Shown: one piece after another, positions 1-7,370 of the stretch
Numbering within the stretch: position 1 is the stretch's first letter
Layout of the letters: every line of letters starts with the position of its first letter
NCBI GenBank assembly: GCA_018816865.1
Contig: JAHIUW010000025.1
Coordinates: 62,001-126,000, forward strand
Source of the DNA: Pseudomonadota bacterium
GTDB lineage: Bacteria; Desulfobacterota; Desulfovibrionia; Desulfovibrionales; Desulfovibrionaceae
DNA: 64,000 nucleotides
Direction: 5' to 3'
Notes under the pieces: model-generated
What the model was told of the DNA's origin: nothing
The model's database searches: none
The model's input: the letters and a program-made list of their open reading frames with translations, nothing else
Made by a program: the position numbers and the translations under genes

Positions 1-1
1 G

Positions 2-595
2 GCAGACGTACGGCCCCTGCGCAATGACGACAGCGTGGACGAATCCGAGCCCATGATTCCCAAGGTGGAGATCCCGGTCCTCTGGGGCGGCCCGGAGCGT
101 GGCGTGGTCTGCCCGCCCATGCCCGGCACCCTCTGCGACATCACCTATTACGACGGCGATCCCAACTATCCAAGAATCAGTAATTTTCGTTGGGCCGGGA
201 ACAAGGCCCCGGCCTGCGAGGTGGGCGCGTTCGTGATCCAGGCCGATCCCGAGACCTACATCAAGATCGACGCTGTCAGGAAGATCCTCCAGATCACACC
301 TGGCGACATCGAGACCAGAGCCGGAGGGGACAGCACAACCGAGATCGGCGGGGACAAGTCGGAAACCATCGGCGGCGTCTGGACCATCAAGGCTCCGCTC
401 ATCATTCAGGAGGGCAATGTCCAGGCCACCGGCGCTGACGGCGCGGTCGGCACCGTCAGCTGCAAGGCCCACACTACTCAGGAAGGCAGTTTTGATCTGG
501 TCGGGCCGATGATTGTGGACAGTCTGATCGTGCGCGGTGACGCGCAGATCGGCGGCAACTGCGACGCGGCCACCAGATCAGGGGGGACGATATGA
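2..595 (+). CDS. Phage baseplate assembly protein V / Mu gp45-like spike (5' partial)
   Basis: The frame is open to the window edge, so the GTG at 35 is probably internal and the true start lies upstream. The visible part has an OB-like middle region (PVLWGGPERGVV, followed by a glycine- and aspartate-rich stretch). It is followed by short repeats rich in EIGGDKSETIGG and IKAP, typical of the beta-helical tip of contractile-tail spikes. In Mu-type phages this protein forms the central spike that punctures the outer membrane. It is the first gene of the baseplate module and is followed by the W/gp25-like, J and I-like genes, which fixes its role. The C-terminus is glycine-rich, and the next forward gene is separated by an inserted reverse-strand gene. 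Confidence 0.75.
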   Translation, partial: ADVRPLRNDDSVDESEPMIPKVEIPVLWGGPERGVVCPPMPGTLCDITYYDGDPNYPRISNFRWAGNKAPACEVGAFVIQADPETYIKIDAVRKILQITPGDIETRAGGDSTTEIGGDKSETIGGVWTIKAPLIIQEGNVQATGADGAVGTVSCKAHTTQEGSFDLVGPMIVDSLIVRGDAQIGGNCDAATRSGGTI

Positions 596-600
596 CGAGG

Positions 601-1122
601 CTACAGGGTGATGCCCAGCGCCAGGGCCACGGTCTTGAGCGCTGCCATAGGATCGTCCAGAGTCTTTTCGATGAGCTTGGTGGTGATCGTTTGCAGAACG
701 GTGCCGGGAGCCTTGCTGATGGCCTCGCGGATGGCCCCTTTCTTTTTCTCGGGCAAGTCAGCGCGGAGCAAACCGGCCTCAATCATGCTGCGGATATTCT
801 CCGCGTCGAATTTCACGGTCACGGTGTTCAGGATGGCCGACAGGCCCCCGTCGTTCTCAAGATGATCAATCCCAAGAGAAGATATTCTAAAGAAACCATT
901 ACCATTATTTTCAAGCAATTTGTGCCCAGCGAGATAATTTGTATTAAATATAACACTCTGACGTTGTGTCTCGCTTATTGCCCCTACACCCAGTTCATAA
1001 AAGGCCCTAACCGCCAACGAGTGTTGATCGATGTGATTGGGGTAAGTGCTTTTCAGTGCTTCAAGGATCCTGCGTTGAATTTTCCTATCGACCACTTTTT
1101 CTTCTCCCTTTTCACCCCCCAT
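601..1122 (-). CDS. Unrecognised protein, probable phage cargo (moron) with winged-helix-like N-terminus
   Basis: A reverse-strand gene inserted between two baseplate genes that are normally adjacent. Its first 270 bases are clearly more AT-rich than the surrounding tail genes, which suggests recent acquisition. The protein (173 residues from the ATG at 1122) begins with a helix-rich segment ending in FFRISSLGIDHLE, a pattern common at the end of winged-helix domains. The rest is predicted to be mostly helical (DLPEKKKGAIREAI...). A GTG at 1095 has a better ribosome site (AAGGGAG, 8-nt spacing) and would give a 164-residue protein. I do not recognise the family. By position and base composition it is likely a lysogenic-conversion gene, possibly expressed in the prophage state. 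Confidence 0.6.
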   Translation of the reverse strand: MGGEKGEEKVVDRKIQRRILEALKSTYPNHIDQHSLAVRAFYELGVGAISETQRQSVIFNTNYLAGHKLLENNGNGFFRISSLGIDHLENDGGLSAILNTVTVKFDAENIRSMIEAGLLRADLPEKKKGAIREAISKAPGTVLQTITTKLIEKTLDDPMAALKTVALALGITL

Positions 1123-1160
1123 ACGTCCATTCAATCATCTTGTCATGCGGAGGTTCTCCA

Positions 1161-1595
1161 ATGAGCGGCGAAGTCTACGGCCAGGACATCCGCCTCGGCG
1201 CGGACTTTCAGGCGCTCGTGGCCGCCAACGGTGAGCTGGTGCTTTCGGACGGTGTGCAGACCGGCGAACAGGACGTGCGGCTCAGGCTGTTCACCCGCCT
1301 GGGCACCTTATTCTACGACGTAAATTTCGGCTCTCTGATCCACGACTGGATCCACGACGAGAACACGTCGACCAACCGCCTGGGCCTTGCGTCCGAGCTG
1401 GCCGTGCGCGTGGCGTTGGATTCACGGGTGGAGCCCGGCACCGTGGTCAGCTCGGTCCTCAGCTGGAACGAGACCGGCCTGGTGATCCAGGTCGCTTGGA
1501 CATTCATTGACGAGGACCATCCCAGCAACCTGGTGCTCGAAGTGGGCGAGGACGGAACAATCAGCGAGGTATTGCAGGATGTCGCTACCGATTAA
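1161..1595 (+). CDS. Phage baseplate wedge protein, W / gp25-like (Mu gp46 position)
   Basis: A 144-residue protein. It begins YGQDIRLGADFQALV and contains the LSDGVQTGEQDVRLRLFTRLGTLFYD segment typical of gp25/W-type baseplate proteins, where a conserved start-up strand precedes a small alpha/beta core. It is expected to link the baseplate hub to the wedges of the contractile tail. The ATG at 1161 is preceded by GCGGAGG at 1147-1153. The 3' end overlaps the next gene by 17 nt, so the two are likely translationally coupled. The gene lies between the spike gene and the J-like gene, as expected for a Mu/P2-like baseplate operon. Confidence 0.75.
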   Translation: MSGEVYGQDIRLGADFQALVAANGELVLSDGVQTGEQDVRLRLFTRLGTLFYDVNFGSLIHDWIHDENTSTNRLGLASELAVRVALDSRVEPGTVVSSVLSWNETGLVIQVAWTFIDEDHPSNLVLEVGEDGTISEVLQDVATD

Positions 1596-2763
1596 CAAAA
1601 GCCTGAATGACATCCGTGCCCAGGTGTTCGGCCACGTTGAAGACGTGCAGAACGAATACCAGGCCAAGGGTTGGTTGCCGGGCAGGATGAACCTGAACAA
1701 GGGCGTGGTGCGTGGCCTGCTGGAAATCTTCTGCTGGGGCCTGTTCCAGCTCTATCTGTTCATGCAGGACAACCTCTGCCAGGCGTTCCCCCACATGGCC
1801 ACCGGGACCTGGCTGGACCTGCATTCCGAACAGGTGGAACTGCCACGCAAGTCGGCCACCAAGGCCCAGGGCGTGGTCTACTTCCTGCGCGAGGGAACCA
1901 CGGGCAACGTCCTGATCCCAGCCGGGCGCATTCTGCGCACACCCGCCGATGGCCAGGGCCAGGTCCGGCGCTTCGTGACCACCAAACAGGCGGTCATGCT
2001 GAATGGCGCGACCGAGGTGGCCGTTCCTGTCGAAGCAGAGGACTACGGCGCGGGCTCCAACGTCACCGCCGGGCAGATTCAGGAAATCGTCACTGCCATC
2101 GGAGGCATTCAGGGCGTTGAAAACCGCGCCGATTGGCTGACTCTGGAAGGCGTAGACGAAGAAATCGATACGCATCTGAACACTCGTTATGTGCTGCGCT
2201 GGAAGGGCAACAACGCGTCCAACAAGTATGCCTATGCCTCCTGGGCGTTGTCCGTGCCTGGGGTGGTGGCCGTTCGCATTATGGACCAACACCCCCGGGG
2301 CCAGGGCACCGTGGATGTGGTGATCAAGGGCGCGGCAGGCATCCCCACCCAGGAGCTGCTGGATGAAGTCACCGAGGCCGTTGCCAACTGCGGAGCCGCC
2401 GCCTCCGAGAACGCTGGCCCGCCCATCAATGATGACTGGATTGTCATTGGCCCCACACCCGTGGCCATAGACATCGCTGGTGAGCTGGTGCTGCTGCCCG
2501 GGGCTTCCGCCCAAACCGCCTTGGCCGAGGCCGAGGCCAGGATCCGCGCCCTGTTCGAAGATCCCTCGACCGTGGACGGCATCAGCCCGCTCCAAATTGG
2601 GGACGACCTGCCCCTGGATCGCTTGACGGCGGCGGTGATGGCCGTGACTGGCGTCAAAAAGATCCTCTGGTCCACTCCGGATGTGGACGTCGAAGTCCCC
2701 GCAGACGGGCTGGCCGTGCTGACCTCGCTAACGCTCACTCCCGCCGAAGCCGGGGAGGCATAA
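1579..2763 (+). CDS. Phage baseplate assembly protein J (Mu gp47-like)
   Basis: A 394-residue protein with the usual J-family layout. The N-terminal segment carries ATGTWLDLHSEQVELPRK, close to the family signature in which the phage checks for a complete wedge. It is followed by GVVYFLREGTTGNVLIPAGRILRT, then GAGSNVTAGQI, and a central region with TRYVLRWKGNNASNKYAYASWALSVPGV. In contractile phages J builds the outer baseplate wedge. The chosen ATG at 1579 overlaps the 3' end of the W-like gene and has GAGG 11-14 nt upstream. The longer frame back to 1507 lies wholly inside the W-like gene and is not needed. Confidence 0.85.
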   Translation: MSLPINKSLNDIRAQVFGHVEDVQNEYQAKGWLPGRMNLNKGVVRGLLEIFCWGLFQLYLFMQDNLCQAFPHMATGTWLDLHSEQVELPRKSATKAQGVVYFLREGTTGNVLIPAGRILRTPADGQGQVRRFVTTKQAVMLNGATEVAVPVEAEDYGAGSNVTAGQIQEIVTAIGGIQGVENRADWLTLEGVDEEIDTHLNTRYVLRWKGNNASNKYAYASWALSVPGVVAVRIMDQHPRGQGTVDVVIKGAAGIPTQELLDEVTEAVANCGAAASENAGPPINDDWIVIGPTPVAIDIAGELVLLPGASAQTALAEAEARIRALFEDPSTVDGISPLQIGDDLPLDRLTAAVMAVTGVKKILWSTPDVDVEVPADGLAVLTSLTLTPAEAGEA

Positions 2764-3411
2764 ATGGGATTCTGGAGCTATTTCCGCGACGAATTGCGCT
2801 GGCCACTCATCTGGAAGCCCGGCCCCATCTCCGCTCTGGTGGAGGGACTGGCCAGGACTATGGATGATGCTCGGGCTGATGTGTTGTGGTTCCGCAATCA
2901 GTTCAACCCAGCCACCTGTGACGACGCGAATCTGGCCGAGCATGCTGCAAGCCGAGGTCTTGAGCGCCACCGGCTAGAAACCGATTTAGGACATCGGGCG
3001 CGGTGTGAGAAGGCCTTTGCCTGGCAGGCGCTTGGCGGAGGGCAAGTTGGCGTTCCGAAAATTCTGGAGCATCTCGGCTATCCCAACAGCGCCATCCGCA
3101 ACATCCGCGAGGAGGATGAGGAGCGCTGGGCGGAATTCAAGGTCCGGACCAGGGTCCCAGAGCGCGGCATTGAATCCGTGGATCTGGAACTGATCGCCTG
3201 GGCGGCCAACGATCAGAAACCTGCCCGCAGCATCCTGGCCGGGTTGGAGACCGAAGGCGTCATCGGGGGAGGGGCCTATGCCGCCACCGTGCTGTTGACC
3301 GGCACTGTGGTCACCCTTGGCCCAGAGATTCCAGCCGAGACGAACGTCATCGCGCAGCTATACGTGGGCAGCTACATTCACGGCATTTCAACCACAACAC
3401 TGGGAGAATAA
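2764..3411 (+). CDS. Phage tail protein I-like (Mu gp48 position)
   Basis: A 215-residue protein starting directly after the stop of the J-like gene (TAA then ATG). Its ribosome site (GGGGAGG) lies inside the end of J. The N-terminal segment PLIWKPGPISALVEGLARTMDDAR, a central region with GGQVGVPKILEHLGYP, and a basic middle part are like P2 gpI-type tail proteins, which join the baseplate wedge to the tail fibres. Sequence divergence is large in this family, so the assignment leans on gene order: J is followed by I and then the tail fibre in P2- and Mu-like phages. Confidence 0.7.
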   Translation: MGFWSYFRDELRWPLIWKPGPISALVEGLARTMDDARADVLWFRNQFNPATCDDANLAEHAASRGLERHRLETDLGHRARCEKAFAWQALGGGQVGVPKILEHLGYPNSAIRNIREEDEERWAEFKVRTRVPERGIESVDLELIAWAANDQKPARSILAGLETEGVIGGGAYAATVLLTGTVVTLGPEIPAETNVIAQLYVGSYIHGISTTTLGE

Positions 3412-3414
3412 AAT

Positions 3415-4623
3415 ATGTCCCTGATACTGACAAAAGCGGGCCTGGCTGCCCTCGTGCAGGCCGAAAGCACCGGCACCAAGATTCAGGCCACCCACATGGC
3501 CGTTGGCGATGGTGGAGGAGCAACACCGGAACACACCAGTGCCTCCACCGGGTTGGTGCATGAGAACTGGCGCGGAGCGCTCCAGTCCATCGCCATCAAC
3601 GAACAAGGCGAGACCGAAGCTGGGGAACAGGTCGTGTTTGAGGTCCATATCCCCATCACCGTGGGGGGCTGGTACATTCGCGAATGCGCCATCTATGCCA
3701 ACGACACGCTCCTGGCCATCGGGGCGCACCCGGTTCTCTACAAGCCGGATCCCGAGGATGCTACCAAGGCCGAACACATCATCAAGGCCCTGATCACATT
3801 CTCCAATGCCGCGCTGGTGAATCTCACAGTGGACCCCAATGTGGTGTTGGCAAGCCAGAGCCATGTGGCGGAGAAAGTTGCCGAACATGATGCCGATGAG
3901 GCCGCTCACCAAGAGCTTATGGCGGCCATGGCTGGAGGCCTGACGGCCCATGCAAGTCGAACCAACAACCCCCACGCGGTGACCGCTGAACAGGTGGGAG
4001 CGGCCCCTGCGGACCATACGCATGATAACGCTGCCCCCACCGGAACCATCCGGGCCATAGACTCCGAAACCGTACCGACAGGCTACCTGGAACTGGACGG
4101 CTCGCTAATCACTGTTGCCGAGGACGCCGATCTGGTGGCCGTTGTGGGCACCAAGCATGTCCCAGACTGGTCGAACGGTGAAACCGTGGCCGTCGGAGTG
4201 CTGCGCGCCGCGCTGGCGGATGGCGCGGTGTATATCTCCACATCGTCCGGCACCACGTCCGGCACCGATGTCGGTGATGACACCGGCGTGACCTGGACGG
4301 CGAGTACGTCGGTCTATCTGGGCGACTGGCGCGGGCGTTTCCCGCGTGGCTGGGACCATGGTCTGGGCCTCGATCCAGGTCGTGCACTTGGATCAACGCA
4401 GGACGATGCACTCCAAGGTCATGGGCACGCGCTCCGAGCCGAAGGTGGCGCGTCAATCAATTACGCATTGGTCAGAGGCGCAGGTGCCTCTAATGCGTTT
4501 GTCTCCGGGCAGACGGATAGAGTCCACGCCTATGAAGCAGAGGAGCACCTGCACGGCGTCCCTCGCGAGGCTGTCGAAACACGACCTCTGAACATATCAA
4601 CCATGTGGATTATTAAACGCTAG
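3415..4623 (+). CDS. Phage tail fibre protein
   Basis: A 402-residue host-recognition fibre. The N-terminal ~150 residues (LTKAGLAALVQAESTGTKIQATHMAVGDGGG ... GGWYIRECAIYANDTLLAIG) are the conserved attachment domain of P2 gpH/Mu-type fibres that docks on the baseplate. A helical, histidine-containing linker follows (HDADEAAHQ, NNPHAVTAEQVGA), then a collar-type domain with RGRFPRGWDHG. The C-terminus ends ETRPLNISTMWIIKR, the standard last strand of collar-containing fibres. The start overlaps nothing and sits 3 nt after the upstream stop. The C-terminal third should decide receptor specificity and is the part expected to vary between relatives. Confidence 0.85.
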   Translation: MSLILTKAGLAALVQAESTGTKIQATHMAVGDGGGATPEHTSASTGLVHENWRGALQSIAINEQGETEAGEQVVFEVHIPITVGGWYIRECAIYANDTLLAIGAHPVLYKPDPEDATKAEHIIKALITFSNAALVNLTVDPNVVLASQSHVAEKVAEHDADEAAHQELMAAMAGGLTAHASRTNNPHAVTAEQVGAAPADHTHDNAAPTGTIRAIDSETVPTGYLELDGSLITVAEDADLVAVVGTKHVPDWSNGETVAVGVLRAALADGAVYISTSSGTTSGTDVGDDTGVTWTASTSVYLGDWRGRFPRGWDHGLGLDPGRALGSTQDDALQGHGHALRAEGGASINYALVRGAGASNAFVSGQTDRVHAYEAEEHLHGVPREAVETRPLNISTMWIIKR

Positions 4624-4641
4624 AGAGCAGGAGCATAGACA

Positions 4642-5319
4642 ATGATTATCTATAATTATCATCCTCAGACTGGCGAATTCATGGGCAGTACGATGGTTCG
4701 CCTCCATCCCGATTCCGGCAGGCCGATGGTCCCCGCTGGGTCTACGCAAATTGCCCCCCCGGAGGATATCCCGTCCGGGCAGGTTGCCTGCTGGACTGGT
4801 GCGGCCTGGGAGCTGGTGGAGGACCATCGCGGCGTGGTGCTGTACTCCACGGCCACGGGCGCGACCGTCGAGATCACCGAACTGGGGCCGATCCCGGACG
4901 GGCTGACCGACACCGCCCCGGGTGAATTTGAGACCTGGGACGATGTGGCCGAAGCCTGGGTTTTTGACCTGGTGGCTGCCAAGGCAGCTAAGCTCCAACT
5001 CATCCAGGCCGAGAAAAACAGGGTGAGAGACGGCGGCTTTGAGGTTGACGGGACACTGTTCGACTCCGACATCTCGGCTCGAGTGAGCTACTCCGAGTTC
5101 AAGGGCAAACTCACTACGCATCCGGGATTCGTTGTCCAAAAATGGAAGGCCAGCAGCGGGGTGTGGGTGGTGATGGATGCTACCCTGTATGCCCAGGTGG
5201 AGGCCGTAGGCGAGGCCCACCAACTGACCGTCTTCACTTGGCAGGCAGAACGGGATGCCGAAGTGGCCGCAGCTGGGGATGCCATCGCCCTGGAGGCCGT
5301 GAGCATGATCTACAGCTAA
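4642..5319 (+). CDS. Tail-fibre-associated protein with C-terminal DUF4376-like domain
   Basis: A 225-residue protein downstream of the fibre gene. The N-terminal part (MIIYNYHPQTGEFMGS, later VACWTGAAWELVEDHRG) looks like fibre assembly or fibre-tip proteins that begin with short beta segments and a W-containing motif. The C-terminal ~100 residues (RVRDGGFEVDGTLFDSD ... AEVAAAGD) match the DUF4376 pattern of a conserved G-G-x-x-V followed by D-T-x-x-x-S spacing and a long helix. The gene is likely cotranscribed with the fibre and ends at a strong hairpin. It may be a fibre chaperone or part of the fibre tip; the sequence alone does not decide between them. Confidence 0.6.
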   Translation: MIIYNYHPQTGEFMGSTMVRLHPDSGRPMVPAGSTQIAPPEDIPSGQVACWTGAAWELVEDHRGVVLYSTATGATVEITELGPIPDGLTDTAPGEFETWDDVAEAWVFDLVAAKAAKLQLIQAEKNRVRDGGFEVDGTLFDSDISARVSYSEFKGKLTTHPGFVVQKWKASSGVWVVMDATLYAQVEAVGEAHQLTVFTWQAERDAEVAAAGDAIALEAVSMIYS

Positions 5320-5325
5320 CAACAA

Positions 5326-5353
5326 AGGTGGGTAGGGATATCCCCGCCCACCT
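5326..5353. terminator. Hairpin terminator between convergent phage genes
   Basis: AGGTGGG (5326-5332) pairs with CCCACCT (5347-5353) around an inner GGGATATCCC. The hairpin follows the stop of the fibre-associated gene and precedes the end of the reverse-strand HEPN gene. It probably serves both directions; no long T run is present. Confidence 0.6.
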
Positions 5354-5383
5354 GCTCTTTGACAATCAAATAGGAATGGAAGT

Positions 5384-6121
5384 CTAGCCTTTGAGGCGCT
5401 GGGCCAGTCGCCCCAGCGCCTCGGCTGCTTGGTCGGCGCCATCGGTGGGCATAACGCCCCCATACGGTTTAGTTTTATAGCCGAAGAAGGCGTCACAGAG
5501 GTTTGTCACCAGAGACCGAGCATGGCTGATAAGCCGACGCATATTCAGGAAAAGCCCATCCATCTCCGGGATCATTTCATTATGGGCCACATGCTTGTCC
5601 CGCCATCGTTTGACGTGCTCCAAATAGGTCGACAGATCATCGCCTTCAATGACCTTCGGTTGAGGTATTGCCTCCAGACCTTGTTCCCCAAAGGTGCGAA
5701 CCATCTGGATGATTCCCTGCCTCTCTTGGTCGTAGTAGGCCTTGATTTCCTCTTCGGACATTTTCTCCCACTCCCCATCGCCAAGCATGCCTGGAGAGAT
5801 GGGGCGGCAGTCATGCCCCGTCAACCGCGCCAAAAGGTCGGGATTGGCCGGGGTCAGAGTCTCCGCGTTATCAAGAATATATTGATACGCAAGAGGAAGC
5901 CCAAGGATCTGGTAGTCCTTCTTTGGCGGTTCATATATCCGACAGGTCAACAGAATGGCCATCGCTTGCGCGTGCTGGCGCACGGCAAAGATGAGAGGGA
6001 ATAGATCCCCCCCAAGTTCTTCGGTGTGTGCGAATGTCTTGAAAAAAAGCTCATCCGCCTGCGTGACCATCCAAATGTCATTGGCCGGACCCTCTTTGAT
6101 AATTCTGAACAGCTCTTCCAT
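5384..6121 (-). CDS. HEPN-domain protein, AbiU2-like, probable anti-phage cargo gene
   Basis: A 245-residue helical protein on the strand opposite to the tail genes. The C-terminal half carries KRWRDKHVAH (residues 171-180), giving R174-x5-H180, the Rx4-6H catalytic signature of HEPN ribonucleases. The surrounding helices and the early AVRQHAQAMAILLTCRIYE segment resemble the AbiU2-type HEPN family associated with abortive phage defence. The ATG at 6121 has GGGGGAC upstream; the longer frame to 6373 runs over the com gene and is not used. It sits between the fibre genes and the modification genes, a common cargo position in Mu-like phages. The likely role is superinfection exclusion by RNA cleavage. 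This is inference from the motif. Confidence 0.65.
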   Translation of the reverse strand: MEELFRIIKEGPANDIWMVTQADELFFKTFAHTEELGGDLFPLIFAVRQHAQAMAILLTCRIYEPPKKDYQILGLPLAYQYILDNAETLTPANPDLLARLTGHDCRPISPGMLGDGEWEKMSEEEIKAYYDQERQGIIQMVRTFGEQGLEAIPQPKVIEGDDLSTYLEHVKRWRDKHVAHNEMIPEMDGLFLNMRRLISHARSLVTNLCDAFFGYKTKPYGGVMPTDGADQAAEALGRLAQRLKG

Positions 6122-6165
6122 GGCGTCCCCCAAACGTGGTTTGAGCTTCAAACGGAGGAACAGGC

Positions 6166-6213
6166 GGGGGCGCGGTAACGCCCCCACTGGCCCGGTGCGC
6201 GAACACCGGCCCA
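6166..6213. promoter_or_regulatory. Two adjacent hairpins in the divergent HEPN/com intergenic region
   Basis: The first hairpin has a perfect 7-bp stem, GGGGGCG (6166-6172) with CGCCCCC (6179-6185). The second pairs CCGGTG (6192-6197) with CACCGG (6204-6209), extended by three more pairs beyond one mismatch (6188-6213). Both lie in the 172-bp region that must hold the divergent promoters of the HEPN gene and com. They may be operators or leader structures. In Mu, com/mom expression is tightly regulated at this point, but the sequences here are not those of Mu. Confidence 0.35.
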
Positions 6214-6293
6214 CCGCCCGTAGGCAGCTGCTCCAGGTCCCTGTACAGGGTACCAAATGTCTAGCAGCCACGGGATTAATCGTAAAGGTGATC

Positions 6294-6458
6294 ATGACAA
6301 AGGAGATCGAGATCCGCTGTGCCCATTGCAACAGGCTACTGGCTAAAGGTCGGGCCATCAGCCTGGCCATCAAATGTCCCAGGTGCGGGACGATTAATCA
6401 TCTGAGAGCCGAGAGCACCAGCCGAGAGTCCCAACAGGAGGACCACTCGGAGAGATAA
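6294..6458 (+). CDS. com: Com-family zinc-binding translational regulator
   Basis: A 54-residue protein too short for many gene callers. It has the Com layout: a short N-terminal strand, C9-x2-C12 (RCAHC), a hydrophobic spacer, C28-x2-C31 (KCPRC), and a basic/polar tail. In phage Mu, Com binds the mom mRNA and opens its ribosome site so that the DNA-modification gene is translated. Here the next gene, one base after the stop, is a DNA methyltransferase in place of mom, so this Com probably switches that gene on. The start at 6294 has AAGGTG upstream. The tail STSRESQQEDHSER lies over the start of the next gene's leader. Confidence 0.8.
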   Translation: MTKEIEIRCAHCNRLLAKGRAISLAIKCPRCGTINHLRAESTSRESQQEDHSER

Positions 6459-6459
6459 G

Positions 6460-7209
6460 ATGATCAAGATTGGAGATGCCCAACTGCACCAGGGCGAGGC
6501 TCTGGGAATTCTGGCTACCATGGAAGACAACAGCGTCGACGCTATTTTGACTGACCCTCCGTACTCCAGTGGAGGTATGACCTTGGGGCAAAAGCATCGG
6601 CCTCCATCGGAAAAATATCAGAGCACCAGCGCTAAAAAATTCCCTGAGTTTTCTGGGGATAACAGGGATCAACGCTCTTTCATGTCTTGGGCGACCCTGT
6701 GGTTGGCCGAGTGCCACCGCATTGCTAAGCCTGGCTCGGTGTGCATGATGTTCACCGACTGGCGGCAGCTGCCCACCATGAGCGATGCCCTCCAGGCCGG
6801 AGGCTGGCTCTGGCGGCGCATCGTGATCTGGGACAAGCCCACGGCAAGGCCGAGCATGGGAGAATTTAGGAATCAATGTGAATTCGTCTTGGTTGGGACG
6901 AAAGGGCAATTCGCCCCGGTGCATAAACGCTGCCTGCCGGGGATCTTCCGGCAATCCATCGTCTCCGGGCCGTCCCGCAAGCACATGACTGAAAAGCCTG
7001 TGCCCCTGCTGCGGAATCTCATGGAAATCACACCTGAGGGTGGGACGATTCTCGACCCGTTTATGGGCTCTGCATCGACCGGCCAGGCTTGCCTGGAAAC
7101 GGCCCGCAAATTCGTCGGAATCGAGATGACAGAGGCCTATTTCGACATTGCTTGTGACCGATTGAGCGAGATCACCTCCTGGGGCTGCACATCACCCCGA
7201 CAACCCTAA
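6460..7209 (+). CDS. DNA methyltransferase, N6-adenine or N4-cytosine type, beta-class order
   Basis: A 249-residue enzyme. The catalytic motif IV is LTDPPYSS (about residues 31-38), and the AdoMet-binding motif I is DPFMGSASTG near residue 190. Motif IV before motif I is the beta-class arrangement. The DPPY form means exocyclic amino methylation of adenine or cytosine, and which base is not decidable here. It takes the place of mom at the right end of the prophage and follows com by one base, suggesting translational control by Com. The likely role is to modify phage DNA against host restriction. No cognate nuclease is nearby, so it is an orphan methylase. Confidence 0.85.
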   Translation: MIKIGDAQLHQGEALGILATMEDNSVDAILTDPPYSSGGMTLGQKHRPPSEKYQSTSAKKFPEFSGDNRDQRSFMSWATLWLAECHRIAKPGSVCMMFTDWRQLPTMSDALQAGGWLWRRIVIWDKPTARPSMGEFRNQCEFVLVGTKGQFAPVHKRCLPGIFRQSIVSGPSRKHMTEKPVPLLRNLMEITPEGGTILDPFMGSASTGQACLETARKFVGIEMTEAYFDIACDRLSEITSWGCTSPRQP

Positions 7210-7215
7210 ACAAAA

Positions 7216-7247
7216 CCCCCTCCCCAAGTCTAAACGAGGGGAGGGGG
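7216..7247 (+). terminator. Perfect 10-bp inverted repeat after the methyltransferase
   Basis: CCCCCTCCCC (7216-7225) pairs perfectly with GGGGAGGGGG (7238-7247) around a 12-nt loop. It follows the methylase stop by 7 nt and has no T run, so it may be a factor-independent terminator of modest strength or an mRNA-stabilising hairpin. The stretch from 7248 to 7322 shows a short alternating CGCACACA region and nothing recognisable as a gene. Confidence 0.55.
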
Positions 7248-7322
7248 ACACATCAGCATCAACGCGCACACACGCGCACACGTAGCCAAAATCGTTCCAA
7301 ACGAAAATCAGGAAGGAAGCGA

Positions 7323-7370
7323 CTTCTCATCTTGGGTGACTGAATTTCTCATTTTGAGTGAGTGCTTACA
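7323..7370. repeat. Right-end repeats of the Mu-like prophage, ending in CA
   Basis: Two direct repeats, CTTCTCATCTTGGGTGACTGA (7323-7343, shown here less its last base: CTTCTCATCTTGGGTGACTG) and TTTCTCATTTTGAGTGAGTG (from 7345), agree at 17 of 21 positions and start 22 bp apart. Tandem 22-bp transposase sites at the very end are the known design of Mu-type right ends. The block finishes with CTTACA, and the CA at 7369-7370 fits the terminal dinucleotide of Mu-like elements. Host-like coding sequence begins directly after it. Confidence 0.6.

Larger units (their letters stand above)
1..7370. mobile_element. Right-hand part of a Mu-like transposable prophage
   Basis: The gene order matches the right half of Mu-type phages: baseplate spike (gp45-like), W/gp25-like, J (gp47-like), tail protein I-like, tail fibre, fibre-associated protein, then a Com-like regulator and a DNA-modification gene at the extreme right. 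The left half (repressor, transposase, head genes) lies before the window. The inferred right end is the terminal CA at 7369-7370, directly after two similar repeats spaced 22 bp apart. A truncated host reading frame begins immediately after it. Two reverse-strand genes inside the tail region look like cargo. The exact end is an inference from the repeats and the fragment; the left end and target duplication cannot be checked here. Confidence 0.85.

Noticed and set aside
1585-2595. Long reverse-strand frame inside the J gene
   Set aside because: Its product is a low-complexity, glycine- and histidine-rich shadow of the J-like gene.
6122-6373. N-terminal extension of the HEPN-like gene
   Set aside because: It overlaps com on the other strand and has a low-quality Arg-rich composition; the ATG at 6121 fits better.
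7291-7322. Third transposase-type repeat upstream of the two at the phage end
   Set aside because: The sequence does not resemble the other two; only a CGTTCC-like segment is present.
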